A stretch of DNA of 39,728 bases from Alphaproteobacteria bacterium (GCA_021774695.1 JAJFIU010000054.1:1-39728); one strand, 5' to 3'; positions 7,570-16,425 are shown, counted from the stretch's first letter. Made by a program: numbers and translations. The notes: generated by a model from the sequence alone, not told the origin.

Positions 7570-9017
7570 TGATGGCGTTTGACAACCCAGAGAGCAGTTG
7601 CTGCCCACCGGAAAATACCGAAATTAAAACAAGTGTCATGGTTATTGGTGCTGGCTCGGCTGGGTTTTCAGCCGCCATTACGGCTGCAGAAGCTGGGGCT
7701 GTTGTAACACTTGTCGGCGGCGGCATCATTGGTGGCACTTGCGTTAATGTTGGCTGCGTGCCGTCTAAAACCATGATCCGGGCCGTTGAAGCACTGTATC
7801 AGGCTCCTCATGCTGCCCGGTTTAACGGCATCACCTCCACGGCCAAAGTCCTCGACTGGCAGGCCGTTGTCGCGCACAAGCAACAGCTTGTGGAAGAGTT
7901 ACGCCAAGCCAAATATATTGCTGTTCTACCCGCCTATCCGGATGTGCATTATTTGGAAGGTCTTGCACAGCTTGCTAAAGACGGCGTTAAGGTGGACGGC
8001 ACGCTTTATACGCCTGACAAGATTATCATTGCCACGGGTTCTTCAAACATGGTGCCTCCGATCCCCGGCATTGAAACGGTTGATCATCTGGACAGTACGT
8101 CCGCCCTCGACCTTGAAACCCTTCCCGGTTCCATGATCATCATTGGCGGTGGTGTTATCGGTTGCGAGCTTGGTCAAATGTTTGCCCGTGCTGGCGTTAA
8201 AATTACCTTATGCTGCCGCAGTCGCTTGGTGCCAGATATGGAACCTGAAATTAGCCAAGCTTTGCAAACCTATCTGGAGGCTGAGGGCATCACTGTATGC
8301 GCTGGCATTGGCTACCAATCTATTGAACAGCACGGCGACGGCGTTAGGCTTCACTGTGAAAACCAGGGCAAAACCCATATACTGGAAGCAGACAGAGTTT
8401 TACTTGCTGCTGGGCGCAAGCCAAACACGGCGGGCCTTGGACTTGAAAACGCGGGCGTCTCGCTTGCCAGGAACGGCGGCATTGAAGTTGACGCTTTAAT
8501 GCGCTCGACCAATCCCAATATTTATGCCGCTGGCGATGTCACCGGCACGGATATGTTTGTTTACATGGCTGCCTACGGCGCAAAGCTCGCCGCCGTGAGC
8601 GCAACAGGCGGCGACGCGCAGCCTTACAGTAATGCCACCATGCCATCGGTTGTTTTTACCGACCCGCAAGTGAGCAGCGTTGGCTTAACGGAATTTCAGG
8701 CGAATGAACAAGGCCACAGTGTGAAAACAAGCGTCATCACGCTTGACCATGTACCGCGCTATCTGGCGGCACGGGATACACGTGGTTTGATCAAGCTTGT
8801 CGCCGACAAGGAAACCGACAAGCTGTTGGGCGCGCATATATTGGCACCCGAAGGCGGCGAACTCATTCAAACCGCTGTGATTGCCTTAAAGGCCAACATG
8901 ACCGCAACAGAGCTGGGGCAGACCATATTCCCGTACCTCACAGGGGTTGAGGGGCTAAAACTAGCCGCGCAAACCTTCGATAAGGATGTCAGCACGCTAT
9001 CTTGCTGCGCCGGATAA
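7569..9017 (+). CDS. merA: MerA mercuric reductase
   Basis: Cytoplasmic FAD/NADPH disulfide oxidoreductase that reduces Hg(II) to volatile Hg(0). It has 482 residues. An N-terminal FAD-binding motif VIGAGSAGFSAA is followed by the redox site GGTCVNVGCVPSK (Cys58, Cys63), the NADPH motif IIGGGVIGCELG, and the second FAD motif IYAAGDVTG. The C-terminal vicinal cysteines LSCCAG (Cys479-Cys480) pass mercury to the active site in this enzyme and set it apart from lipoamide dehydrogenase. The N-terminal MerP-like domain of many MerA proteins is absent. Instead there is a short SSCCPPE stretch that might act as a metal entry thiol pair (inference). The start at 7569 overlaps the merP stop. Confidence 0.95.
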   Translation: MMAFDNPESSCCPPENTEIKTSVMVIGAGSAGFSAAITAAEAGAVVTLVGGGIIGGTCVNVGCVPSKTMIRAVEALYQAPHAARFNGITSTAKVLDWQAVVAHKQQLVEELRQAKYIAVLPAYPDVHYLEGLAQLAKDGVKVDGTLYTPDKIIIATGSSNMVPPIPGIETVDHLDSTSALDLETLPGSMIIIGGGVIGCELGQMFARAGVKITLCCRSRLVPDMEPEISQALQTYLEAEGITVCAGIGYQSIEQHGDGVRLHCENQGKTHILEADRVLLAAGRKPNTAGLGLENAGVSLARNGGIEVDALMRSTNPNIYAAGDVTGTDMFVYMAAYGAKLAAVSATGGDAQPYSNATMPSVVFTDPQVSSVGLTEFQANEQGHSVKTSVITLDHVPRYLAARDTRGLIKLVADKETDKLLGAHILAPEGGELIQTAVIALKANMTATELGQTIFPYLTGVEGLKLAAQTFDKDVSTLSCCAG

Positions 9018-9035
9018 ACGATAAGGAAGTAAATA

Positions 9036-9578
9036 ATGGCAACAACCGATCTCAAACTGGAAGATTGTGGCTCTTTGCCAAAGCCGGGGCCGATTGGCCG
9101 TTTAGTGCGCATCGGTTTTGGGTTTTTGTGCCTTTATTATGTATTTGCTCTCTGGGGAACCCGGCAAGATTTAATCACTGAGGCGGGTACAATCCGACAG
9201 CTTGTATGGAATGGCATAGTGCCGGGTCTAATTCTAGTCAGCTATGTGATCAATATCGGCTTTTCACGAGCATGGAAAAAATGGCCTGCAATCGTAAGTA
9301 CGGCCATTGTGCTGGCGGTAGCAGGCACTGGATATGCGCTAACGGGATCACTTGATACACCTCTGCTTGCCCACACTATTCATGCTTGGGAGCTGTATGT
9401 CTTTAGTCATTTGGGCTTGGCATTTGTGCTCGCCGCTACGCTCGGCACCCCCGGCTGTGAGATGCGTGCCTTTCATCATCTGTATTCGTTGATCACGGGC
9501 AAACTAACAAAAGAGCATCACTGCCCCATCGGCCCGCTTTCCTCAATTGATCGCTGGGAGGCCACGCGGCTTGGCTAA
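9036..9578 (+). CDS. Four-helix membrane protein attached to mer operon, function unknown
   Basis: Unrecognised inner-membrane protein of 180 residues, 18 bp after merA with a good ribosome site (AAGGAAG). About four membrane segments lie near residues 20-42, 58-78, 84-104 and 118-138. Cysteines sit at each end: LEDCGS before the first helix and TPGCEMRAF after the last, then a hydrophilic tail with HHLYS and EHHCPIGPL. Position and thiols suggest a role in mercury handling, for example an extra uptake route as MerF, MerC or MerE provide elsewhere. It does not match the vicinal-cysteine pattern of those proteins, and function is inference. Its last four bases overlap the convergent arsR stop. 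Confidence 0.8.
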   Translation: MATTDLKLEDCGSLPKPGPIGRLVRIGFGFLCLYYVFALWGTRQDLITEAGTIRQLVWNGIVPGLILVSYVINIGFSRAWKKWPAIVSTAIVLAVAGTGYALTGSLDTPLLAHTIHAWELYVFSHLGLAFVLAATLGTPGCEMRAFHHLYSLITGKLTKEHHCPIGPLSSIDRWEATRLG

Positions 9579-9895
9579 TTCTTTGTCATTGAGATTGAAC
9601 AAATTTCAGGGTGGCCGTCACAGCAATCATTCACCAGATAGCCAATGAAGCCTTTGGTTTCCTCAAGGCGTACAGAATATATTAGGCTGCGACCTTCGCG
9701 TTTTGATGCGATAAGTCCAGCGTTGGAAAGTATATTAAGATGAGTGGAAAGCGTATTTTGTGGCACGCTCAACTCCGTCGCAATCGCACCTGCCGCCATA
9801 CCAGATTGTCCTTGTCGCATCAGCATCCGAAATACACTAAAGCGTGTGGATTGTGCGAGCGCACTTAACATTTCAATGGCGTGACTATCATTCAT
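9575..9895 (-). CDS. arsR: ArsR-family metalloregulator
   Basis: Winged-helix repressor of about 106 residues. ATG at 9895 is preferred over 9931 because AAAGGC lies seven bases upstream. The recognition helix region reads SVPQNTLSTHLNILSNAGLI followed by SKREGRSLIYSV. The tail ends NDCCDGHPEIC, a cysteine cluster seen in ArsR proteins of alphaproteobacteria where the C-terminal thiols bind As(III). It lies at the downstream end of the arsenic genes on the same strand (82 bp after orf213), so it could be the last gene of that operon. It converges on the mer operon with a 4-bp overlap of stop codons. Confidence 0.88.
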   Translation of the reverse strand: MNDSHAIEMLSALAQSTRFSVFRMLMRQGQSGMAAGAIATELSVPQNTLSTHLNILSNAGLIASKREGRSLIYSVRLEETKGFIGYLVNDCCDGHPEICSISMTKN

Positions 9896-9976
9896 TATAC
9901 GTGCCTTTAGTAATCTGATTAATTTTTGCATAAAGCGGCGACCAACCGAAGTTTCACATCAATTTTCGCTATTGCT

Positions 9977-10618
9977 TCATGGAGGTTTACTGCTTTTTGG
10001 AGCAACCAGAAACCAGTTGCCAAGCATAGTCGCTGCTATTTTAGTCAAGAATATTAGCGCTGCCATACCAAGAGCTTTAAAGAATGCAATCCCGCCGAGG
10101 AACCCTGAAATACTCATTAGCATCAAAATCACTCCATTGAAGAAAGCATACCAAGGAGCCACCCAAAAAACGCCCATCCAAAGACATACTCCCAAGATTC
10201 TAGGAAGCTTTTGTCCCTGTATAATATGGTTCAATAGCGCAACCGTAAATGACCAAAAGAGCATTACATCATAGCGCAAGCCCTCAGAATAGGGGCGCCA
10301 AAATAACGCGCTCTCATCTCCCGAGCGCGAATAAAAATAGATAAAAAGGCCAAGTAAACTGACGCTCCCGACTAGAAGGTGCCCATGCCTGCTTTTTATC
10401 CAGCTTTTAAACCAACCATCATTTTGTTCGGCAACGTTTAGAGGTGAAAAAAAATATACTGCTCCACCAAATGTCGTACTTCCAATAAATGCCCCGGCAA
10501 GCGGCGTTAGCCAGGAAGCCGAAACATCCATCAGCAGATAGGCCAATAATGCGCCTAAAAAATAGCTGGCATTGACTTCTAAACAAAGTGTTCTGTAGTT
10601 GGCAAAAAATCGGTTCAT
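9977..10618 (-). CDS. Membrane protein of unknown function in ars operon
   Basis: Unrecognised integral membrane protein of 213 residues with about six hydrophobic segments. It starts inside the acr3 stop (ATGA overlap at 10615-10618), so it is very probably translated with the arsenite exporter. Visible features are a charged loop after the second helix ([20 protein letters not shown]), a [11 protein letters not shown] loop and a lysine-rich C-terminus. Few cysteines are present and no known transporter motif was seen. Translational coupling argues for a role in arsenic resistance, for instance as an accessory to Acr3 or an exporter of a different arsenical. That is inference. Confidence 0.75.
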   Translation of the reverse strand: MNRFFANYRTLCLEVNASYFLGALLAYLLMDVSASWLTPLAGAFIGSTTFGGAVYFFSPLNVAEQNDGWFKSWIKSRHGHLLVGSVSLLGLFIYFYSRSGDESALFWRPYSEGLRYDVMLFWSFTVALLNHIIQGQKLPRILGVCLWMGVFWVAPWYAFFNGVILMLMSISGFLGGIAFFKALGMAALIFLTKIAATMLGNWFLVAPKSSKPP

Positions 10619-11703
10619 GGATCATTACCCGGAAAGCTGTTTTTGGTGCGGTTCACAAAAGCAACTAATGACAGCATCACAGGCACTTCAACCAATACTC
10701 CAACTACGGTGGTAAGCGCCGCCCCTGAGCCCAAGCCGAACAGGCCAATCGCAACGGCAACAGCCAATTCGAAAAAATTGGACGTGCCAATTAGGGCGCT
10801 TGGTCCGGCGACGCTATGCGGAATGCGCCACAACCACGCCGCAAAGTACGCAAGAGCGAATATGCCGTAAGATTGAATAATCAAAGGAATAGCGATTAAG
10901 CCAATACGCTCAGGATAGTTCAAGATGGTTGGCCCTTGAGACGCGAATAGCAACACCACCGTAACCAACAACCCCATCATTGCAAATGGTTTCAATGCGC
11001 CAGAAAATTTCTCTATGGCCGCGCCGCTATTTTCTTCTGTGTCTTTTTGGAGCGCGCGCCGCGTTAACATGCCCGCAGCCATTGCCACTATAATATACAG
11101 AAGAACAGAGAGTATTAATGTTTCCCACGGAACAATAATGTCCGTAACGCCTAATAGTAAAGCCACGATTGGGGCAAAAGCTATGACCATGATTATGTCG
11201 TTTAACGAAACCTGCACAAGCGTGTAGGTCGCATCGCCTTTGGTCATGTTCGACCATACAAAAACCATGGCGGTGCAGGGTGCTGCGCCGAGCAAGATCA
11301 TGCCGGCTATATATTGCTGCGCGTCTTCTGGGCCAACATAATCGGCAAAAATAACTTCAAAAAACAAGATGCCAAGTGCAGCCATTGAAAAGGGTTTGAT
11401 CAACCAGTTAACGACTAACGTAACAACCAGCCCTTTAGGGCGTTCGCCAACGTGGCGTAAACTGGCGAAATTAACATTCACCATCATTGGATACACCATT
11501 ACCCAGATCAGCACGGCAACCACCAAATTTACCGAGGCATACTCCAGCCCAGCCAAAAACCTGAAAACGGCAGGAAATAAAGTCCCGAGCGCGATACCGG
11601 AGGCGATGCATAAGGCCACCCATAAGGAAAGCCACTTCTCAAAAACACCAAGAACTTCTTTATCTTCTCGCGCTGTATCCTGTTTTTGCAAATTCGATGT
11701 CAT
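10615..11703 (-). CDS. acr3: Acr3 arsenite efflux transporter
   Basis: Arsenite/proton antiporter of the ACR3 (bile/arsenite/riboflavin) family, 362 residues with about ten membrane segments. The conserved cysteine helix reads [17 protein letters not shown], equivalent to the essential cysteine of Acr3 proteins. The start MTSNLQ... is consistent with family length. A 73-bp gap lies upstream of it after arsJ and it overlaps orf213 downstream. It exports As(III). Any arsenate reductase (ArsC) would have to be encoded outside this window. Confidence 0.93.
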   Translation of the reverse strand: MTSNLQKQDTAREDKEVLGVFEKWLSLWVALCIASGIALGTLFPAVFRFLAGLEYASVNLVVAVLIWVMVYPMMVNVNFASLRHVGERPKGLVVTLVVNWLIKPFSMAALGILFFEVIFADYVGPEDAQQYIAGMILLGAAPCTAMVFVWSNMTKGDATYTLVQVSLNDIIMVIAFAPIVALLLGVTDIIVPWETLILSVLLYIIVAMAAGMLTRRALQKDTEENSGAAIEKFSGALKPFAMMGLLVTVVLLFASQGPTILNYPERIGLIAIPLIIQSYGIFALAYFAAWLWRIPHSVAGPSALIGTSNFFELAVAVAIGLFGLGSGAALTTVVGVLVEVPVMLSLVAFVNRTKNSFPGNDP

Positions 11704-11776
11704 CTTCTATGTTGTATCCTTCTTTGAAGTTTATAGTAATTAGGACTTTCCTATCCCTAAAGACAGAGCACCCAAG

Positions 11777-13036
11777 CTACTGCCCCGGAACAAATTTTTT
11801 GCCCTTATTGCCTGCGAGCGGCGACGTAAACAGAACAGCCAATACTACCATCCCGCTTGATACCAGCAAACAGGCAACCAGCCCGTAATATTGGTAAATA
11901 AGGCCTGACAATAGTGTGCCCATCAACCTCCCGGCGGCGTTAGCCATATAATAAAACCCGACGTTTAAGGATACCTTGTCGCTATCCGAATAAGCCACAA
12001 TCAGGAAAGAATGCAGCGCCGAATTTACAGCAAAGATTATTCCAAAAATAATCAAACCCCAAATAAGCCAGTAAGCTTCATCAAAGCCGGGCAGTACGTT
12101 AGAAATCAACTGGCTTCCTGTACCCGTCAATCCAAAAGCCAGTAACGCCGTCGCCGCAGCAAGAGCCATGCCCCATATCTTGGCAGCACGCGCAGCATTC
12201 TGGCTGCTTCTGGTGCGTCTTAACAATTTGGGCACGAGCGCTTGCACGACACCATACCCTATTATCCATGCGGCCATGAAGCGGCCAACTTCGTTGAAGT
12301 TCCACCCAACAACGCTGGAAAGAAAGACAGGTACGCCCACCACGAACCAAACATCCCGGCTCGCAAACAGAAAAATGCGGGCTGCGGACAAGTAATTTAT
12401 GTCACGTGATTTAGAAAATAAGTCCTTACGCGATATCTTGCCTTTAGCCCTGCCGATATCTGATTTCAGATAGATAACAGCAACACCAAGAATAACGAAC
12501 AATCCAGCCGCCATACTCAACAACGCCCCTGCAAACCCAATTGTTTGCAGCAAAAAACCACCAGCAAAGAAGCCAAAGCCTTTGAGGGCATTTTTTGAGC
12601 CCGTTAACAAGGATACCCATTTAAACAACAAAGCATGCCCTTCGCCGGGTACCACCAACTTAACGGCAGATTTTGAACTCATTTTGGTCAGGTCTTTGGC
12701 AATTCCTGATAGAGCTTGTGCCGCCATCACATATATTACGGACAATCCGACCGTCAGGCCTTCGGGCAAGGCTGCAAGTATGCCAAGTGCGGCAATCTGA
12801 ATGAACAATCCGCTAAACAAGGTGGAGCGCAGCCCAAATCGAGCACCTATCCAACCACCAAAAAAGTTAGTGAGAATTCCCATGGCTTCGTACAAAAGGA
12901 AGAGAAAAGCCAAATCCAGCGGCGCGTACCCAAGAGCATGGAAATGCAAGAGCACCAACATTCGCAGCGCACCGTCTGTAATGGTAAAACCCCAATATGA
13001 GGCGGTGACAATGGAATAGTTCTTCAGATCGGCCAT
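11777..13036 (-). CDS. arsJ: ArsJ organoarsenical efflux MFS transporter
   Basis: Major-facilitator permease of 419 residues and about 12 membrane segments. It exports 1-arseno-3-phosphoglycerate, which then breaks down outside the cell and releases arsenate. The identification rests on the characteristic N-terminus (ADLKNYSIVTASYWGFTITD), the MFS loop GGWIGARFGLRSTL, the loop SGIAKDLTKMSSKSAVK, and the partner GAPDH gene immediately upstream (12 bp gap). ArsJ plus GAPDH is an established arsenate-resistance pair. It is cotranscribed on the minus strand between gapdh and acr3. Confidence 0.92.
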   Translation of the reverse strand: MADLKNYSIVTASYWGFTITDGALRMLVLLHFHALGYAPLDLAFLFLLYEAMGILTNFFGGWIGARFGLRSTLFSGLFIQIAALGILAALPEGLTVGLSVIYVMAAQALSGIAKDLTKMSSKSAVKLVVPGEGHALLFKWVSLLTGSKNALKGFGFFAGGFLLQTIGFAGALLSMAAGLFVILGVAVIYLKSDIGRAKGKISRKDLFSKSRDINYLSAARIFLFASRDVWFVVGVPVFLSSVVGWNFNEVGRFMAAWIIGYGVVQALVPKLLRRTRSSQNAARAAKIWGMALAAATALLAFGLTGTGSQLISNVLPGFDEAYWLIWGLIIFGIIFAVNSALHSFLIVAYSDSDKVSLNVGFYYMANAAGRLMGTLLSGLIYQYYGLVACLLVSSGMVVLAVLFTSPLAGNKGKKFVPGQ

Positions 13037-13048
13037 GAGTGTGTTTTC

Positions 13049-14059
13049 CTAGAGACCTGAAGCAATTAATTCGGCCAAATCGGCCATCCGGTTCACATAT
13101 CCCCATTCATTGTCGTACCAAGCGTAAACTTTGAGCTGGCTACCATTAACGACCATCGTGGACAAACCATCAACAATGCTTGAGCGCGGATCATTAAGAT
13201 AATCAGCAGAAACCAGAGGGCGACTTTCATACCCTAAAATACCCTTGAGATAGCTGTCTGCGGCCTCAAGAAACAGCTCATTGACAGCCTCAGCCGTTGT
13301 CGCCCTATCCAGCTCAAAAACACAATCTGTCAGGGATGCGTTTAAAAGCGGGACGCGCACGGCGTGTCCGTTCAGGCGGCCTTTCAACTCAGGATAAATA
13401 AGGGAGATTGCCGTTGCTGATCCTGTTGTGGTTGGAATAAGCGAATTGAGACAGGAGCGTGCACGGCGCAGATCCTTGTGCGGCGCATCGACGATAACTT
13501 GCGTATTTGTTACATCATGGATCGTGGTAATAGAACCGTGTTTGATACCCAGTTGCTCATGGACCACCTTAACCACGGGTGCCAAACAATTTGTTGTGCA
13601 AGAGGCTGCCGTAATTAAATCGTGTTTTTCCGGGCTATACAGATGGTGGTTAACCCCCATTACGAGATTGAGGGCGCTGTCTTCTTTCACTGGAGCAGAG
13701 ACCAATATTTTGCGGATACCATTCTTGTAATAGGGCTGTAGACTGTCACGAGATTTAAATTTGCCCGAGCACTCAATGACAATATCGACTTGATCACCCG
13801 ACCAGCCGATAGTCTCGGGCGAGTTGGCTTCCGTGAAGGGGATTGTTTTGTCGCCAATTTTAATATGATCTCCAACCACTTTAACGTCCTGCCGCCAGCG
13901 GCCATGAACACTGTCGAACTCCAAAAGATGCGCGGCAGTTTCAATGCCGCCTTTTGGCTCATTGATTGCCACAAGCTCAAGCCCCGGCTTCCCCCATACA
14001 GCGCGTAAAAATAGTCGCCCCATTCTGCCAAAACCATTAATTGCAATACGTGTTGTCAT
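13049..14059 (-). CDS. ArsJ-associated glyceraldehyde-3-phosphate dehydrogenase
   Basis: NAD-dependent GAPDH of 336 residues. The Rossmann motif is [14 protein letters not shown], the catalytic site [10 protein letters not shown], and the C-terminal signature [12 protein letters not shown]. In ars operons this isoform uses arsenate in place of phosphate and makes 1-arseno-3-phosphoglycerate, the substrate of ArsJ. It is the first gene of the minus-strand arsenic operon; the ATG at 14059 lies next to an upstream dyad that may be an operator. A housekeeping role is unlikely given its place 12 bp before arsJ. Confidence 0.93.
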   Translation of the reverse strand: MTTRIAINGFGRMGRLFLRAVWGKPGLELVAINEPKGGIETAAHLLEFDSVHGRWRQDVKVVGDHIKIGDKTIPFTEANSPETIGWSGDQVDIVIECSGKFKSRDSLQPYYKNGIRKILVSAPVKEDSALNLVMGVNHHLYSPEKHDLITAASCTTNCLAPVVKVVHEQLGIKHGSITTIHDVTNTQVIVDAPHKDLRRARSCLNSLIPTTTGSATAISLIYPELKGRLNGHAVRVPLLNASLTDCVFELDRATTAEAVNELFLEAADSYLKGILGYESRPLVSADYLNDPRSSIVDGLSTMVVNGSQLKVYAWYDNEWGYVNRMADLAELIASGL

Positions 14060-14279
14060 CTATTGTTCCGTCCCTACACATCTTTGCCACCACTATGGCA
14101 ATATTATTTATATCGATAATAGTGGATATATAGAATAATAAAAAGAAAAGCAAGTAGCCAGCTACTAGAAATAGCCAATAGACTATAACGTAATGCTGCG
14201 ACATAAATTATATTAAGTCTATGGTTTCAAAGAACTTTAAGGTTTACATTGTAAAATAATAGCAACGAGATGGACGAGC
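14060..14279. promoter_or_regulatory. Divergent AT-rich control region, ars operon / Cys-tail gene
   Basis: About 220 bp between the gapdh start (-) and the hypothetical gene at 14280 (+). It is strongly AT-rich compared with its neighbours and contains the dyad at 14084-14101. No individual promoter hexamers could be assigned with confidence. Confidence 0.45.
14084..14101. promoter_or_regulatory. Inverted repeat upstream of ars operon, possible ArsR operator
   Basis: TTGCCA-ccacta-TGGCAA lies 25-42 bp upstream of the gapdh start codon. The arms are perfect 6-bp complements. Just outside it, an AT-rich stretch (14102-14135) holds a looser repeat, ATATC...GATAT. The position suits repression of the gapdh-arsJ-acr3 transcript. 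Which repeat ArsR would bind is not known. Confidence 0.4.
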
Positions 14280-14690
14280 ATGAGCGAAGACAACCACTGT
14301 TCGCCGGAAGCCATAAACGCTCGGGATCTCGCTAAAAAGCGTGAGGATTTCACTGACCTTCAAGATGAAATGTCCGGGCGTATCACAGGCAAAAATGCTC
14401 GCTTTCCTTGTGAGACAGAGCGCTCAAGCCGCACTGGCAAAAACGCCGACCACAAAAAGAACCTTTCCAGATTGTACGTAATGTTGGCAGATACCGCTTA
14501 TCGCGCAGCCTGTGAGCAAACCATGTCTGGTTTATCGGGCACTGAAAGTGCGGTCTATGACGCCTTGATTGAAGCTGCTGACCATGTGAATCAAGCCCAG
14601 ACGGACCTTAATGATACGGTGCCGGGTGAACAGCGCCCCTCCAACTTGTTATCCAGGCTTATCATGTGTGGCTGTTGCGGCGGCGGGTAA
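14280..14690 (+). CDS. Hypothetical protein with CGCCGGG tail
   Basis: Unrecognised soluble protein of 136 residues, predicted cytoplasmic because there is no signal peptide or membrane segment. The N-terminal half is charged and includes AINARDLAKKREDFTDLQDE. The middle is helical with alternating A/D/E (YDALIEAADHVNQAQTDLND). The last residues are MCGCCGGG, three cysteines in four positions, which could bind a thiol-loving metal or metalloid. It is divergent from the ars operon across an AT-rich 220-bp spacer, so arsenic control is plausible. The start has only a weak GAG ribosome site, and coding status rests on length, context and the tail. Confidence 0.6.
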   Translation: MSEDNHCSPEAINARDLAKKREDFTDLQDEMSGRITGKNARFPCETERSSRTGKNADHKKNLSRLYVMLADTAYRAACEQTMSGLSGTESAVYDALIEAADHVNQAQTDLNDTVPGEQRPSNLLSRLIMCGCCGGG

Positions 14691-14909
14691 CCCCTGATGA
14701 CCATGCAATTGAGGGTTGAGCGCTAATGAGCAACTCACGTTAGTTGAGAACTCCCGCAACCATTTTGAATCTCCCAGTATCTAAATTTGAAAACTCGTGG
14801 CGGTCGCAGTCCTCCGCAACCAATCGAATCAATACTTTTGCAGCTTTCGAGCGGCTTTTCTTTTGGGTTATTTCTACCTGTGCCGCGCTTAGTATTGCCG
14901 AAAGATGTG
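14691..14909. repeat. Non-coding spacer with att-like imperfect direct repeats
   Basis: This stretch holds two similar blocks, CTCCCGCAACCATTTTGAAT (14751-14770) and CCTCCGCAACCAATCGAATC (14811-14830), sharing CCGCAACCA then GAAT(C). The second is preceded by GGTCGCAGTCC, which faintly recalls a tRNA T-arm and CCA end. There is also a short inverted repeat CAACT...AGTTG around 14731-14746. These could be remnants of an integration site, but no tRNA folds convincingly and no integrase is present. Confidence 0.3.
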
Positions 14910-16250
14910 CTACTCTACTCCTGATCTAAATGGCCAAGCTCTGTGATAATGATCAATCACGAAATCATGTTTATGCTGATACCCACCTTTCACAGCTTTC
15001 GCATCTGCTATATGCGGGTCATTGGGATCAAGATTTTTATGCGTGTGGATCAGAGACGCTTGATCATCAGCAGGCCATAGGAATAGAGCAAGCATAAAGC
15101 CGAGTATGACGATTCCTGTTAAAATGTAAAATGTTACTGTTATGCCGATGGATGCGCCGAGAAAGCCGACCAGCGGGTACGTAATCAGCCAGCAAGCATG
15201 GGAGAGGGAAAACTGCGCGGCAAAATAGGCGGGGCGATCTTGTTCCGCAGAGGAACGGCGCAGCAAGCGGCCCGTGGGTGTATTGATAAGAGAAGCCGCG
15301 CTACCCAGTAAAAACCACACGGGAAGAAGCCAAAGAAATGATGAAACGGTGGAGCCGGCTAGCAGCCCAACGGCCAAAATAGTTGCGCCGCCGAGCATAA
15401 CGGGGCGATCCGGCAGATAGTCCAATAATTTTGGGAGCGTAAAAGCCGCAAGCATTGAGCCGCCGCCATAGGCCGCAAAAGCCAGAGCAACTTCTTGTTC
15501 GCCCAAACCAAAGCCGCCACGTACAATCACAACGGTATTGACGATGACCATTGCCCCTGCCGCAGAGACAGCCAGAGAGAGCGCAAGCAAACCTCTCAGG
15601 CGCGGCGTGGAAAGATAGGCGCGTGTTCCGAAACTGATTTTCTCCCAAACCGATATAATTCTGGCATCTTTAGCTCTGTCCCTTTTTGGTAAAGTTGCCG
15701 TGACAACCAACGCAGCCGAAATTAAGAAGGCAACCGAATTAGAAGCAAACAGTGCGGCAGAGCTCAGAAATAACAAAGCGACAGCCGCCAGCATAGGACT
15801 AATGAGAGACTCTAAATCATAGGCCAGCCGCGAAAGTGAGAGCGCCTTGGTATAGGTTTTTTCATCAGAGATAATGTCGGGAATCGTCGCCTGAAACATC
15901 GGCGTAAACCCGGCTGAACAAGATTGCATCAAAAAGATAATCAAATAAATTTGCCAGATTTCACTGACGAACGGCAAGAACAGTACAAATCCGGCACGGA
16001 TAAGATCAAGCGTGACCAGAACCTTTTTGCGCGGCGGGGCTGCCGCCAGTCCGCCAACAATTGGCGCAATGGTGACATAGGCCAACATTTTAAGGGCAAG
16101 GGCTGTGCCGAGGACAGTTCCGGCCTTGTCGCCAGCCAAATCATAACTCAGTAATGCCAGAGCCACGGTCGTTAAACCCGTACCTAGCAACGCAATAACT
16201 TGCGCGGCAAATAAATGCCGGTAGGTCGAATTTTTGAGTGGCTCTAGCAT
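14910..16250 (-). CDS. NreB-like MFS metal exporter with His-rich tail
   Basis: Major-facilitator permease of 446 residues with about 12 membrane segments. It is distinguished by a hydrophilic C-terminus that contains HTHKNLD, DPHIAD, YQHKHDF and IDHYHRAWPF. A His-rich end of this kind is known in NreB-type nickel exporters, and the DPxxPHI...H...FVID.H..WP pattern is shared with them. It is the last gene of a five-gene minus-strand cluster with a HupE-type permease. Metal efflux from the cytoplasm, perhaps nickel or cobalt, is the likely job; the ion is inferred, not shown. Confidence 0.78.
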   Translation of the reverse strand: MLEPLKNSTYRHLFAAQVIALLGTGLTTVALALLSYDLAGDKAGTVLGTALALKMLAYVTIAPIVGGLAAAPPRKKVLVTLDLIRAGFVLFLPFVSEIWQIYLIIFLMQSCSAGFTPMFQATIPDIISDEKTYTKALSLSRLAYDLESLISPMLAAVALLFLSSAALFASNSVAFLISAALVVTATLPKRDRAKDARIISVWEKISFGTRAYLSTPRLRGLLALSLAVSAAGAMVIVNTVVIVRGGFGLGEQEVALAFAAYGGGSMLAAFTLPKLLDYLPDRPVMLGGATILAVGLLAGSTVSSFLWLLPVWFLLGSAASLINTPTGRLLRRSSAEQDRPAYFAAQFSLSHACWLITYPLVGFLGASIGITVTFYILTGIVILGFMLALFLWPADDQASLIHTHKNLDPNDPHIADAKAVKGGYQHKHDFVIDHYHRAWPFRSGVE

Positions 16251-16264
16251 TTCACTGTTCCTTT

Positions 16265-16393
16265 TTAGTGTGTATGACCGTGGTCACTGACCGCAACGTC
16301 ACCGCCGGTCATTCCGGAGACTGCGATAACAATCAATATGGCTACAACGATTAAAGCTGGAATTACAACTTTAGGATTGGTTAGTTTTTTCAT
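16265..16393 (-). CDS. 42-residue single-pass peptide with HGHTH end
   Basis: A short frame from ATG at 16393 to TAA at 16265-16267, 14 bp before the MFS gene and 32 bp after the anchor-protein gene. It starts MKKLTNPK, then has one hydrophobic segment of about 17 residues (VVIPALIVVAILIVIAV), and ends SDHGHTH. AAAGGG lies upstream of the ATG. A lysine start with one helix predicts N-in topology with a periplasmic His end. The tight spacing, ribosome site and metal-binding-like tail argue that it is a real microprotein of the metal cluster. It was not recognised as a known family. Confidence 0.65.
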   Translation of the reverse strand: MKKLTNPKVVIPALIVVAILIVIAVSGMTGGDVAVSDHGHTH

Positions 16394-16425
16394 GACGGTT
16401 GCCCTTTCTATTCCCGTGAGTGGGT

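Noticed and set aside
7569..9017. Dihydrolipoamide dehydrogenase as an alternative for merA
   Set aside because: C-terminal vicinal cysteines and the merT-merP neighbours identify mercuric reductase.
14790..14824. Possible tRNA 3' end (GGTCGCAGTCC...CCGCAACCA)
   Set aside because: No matching acceptor 5' strand, D-arm or anticodon arm could be found upstream, so no tRNA is called.
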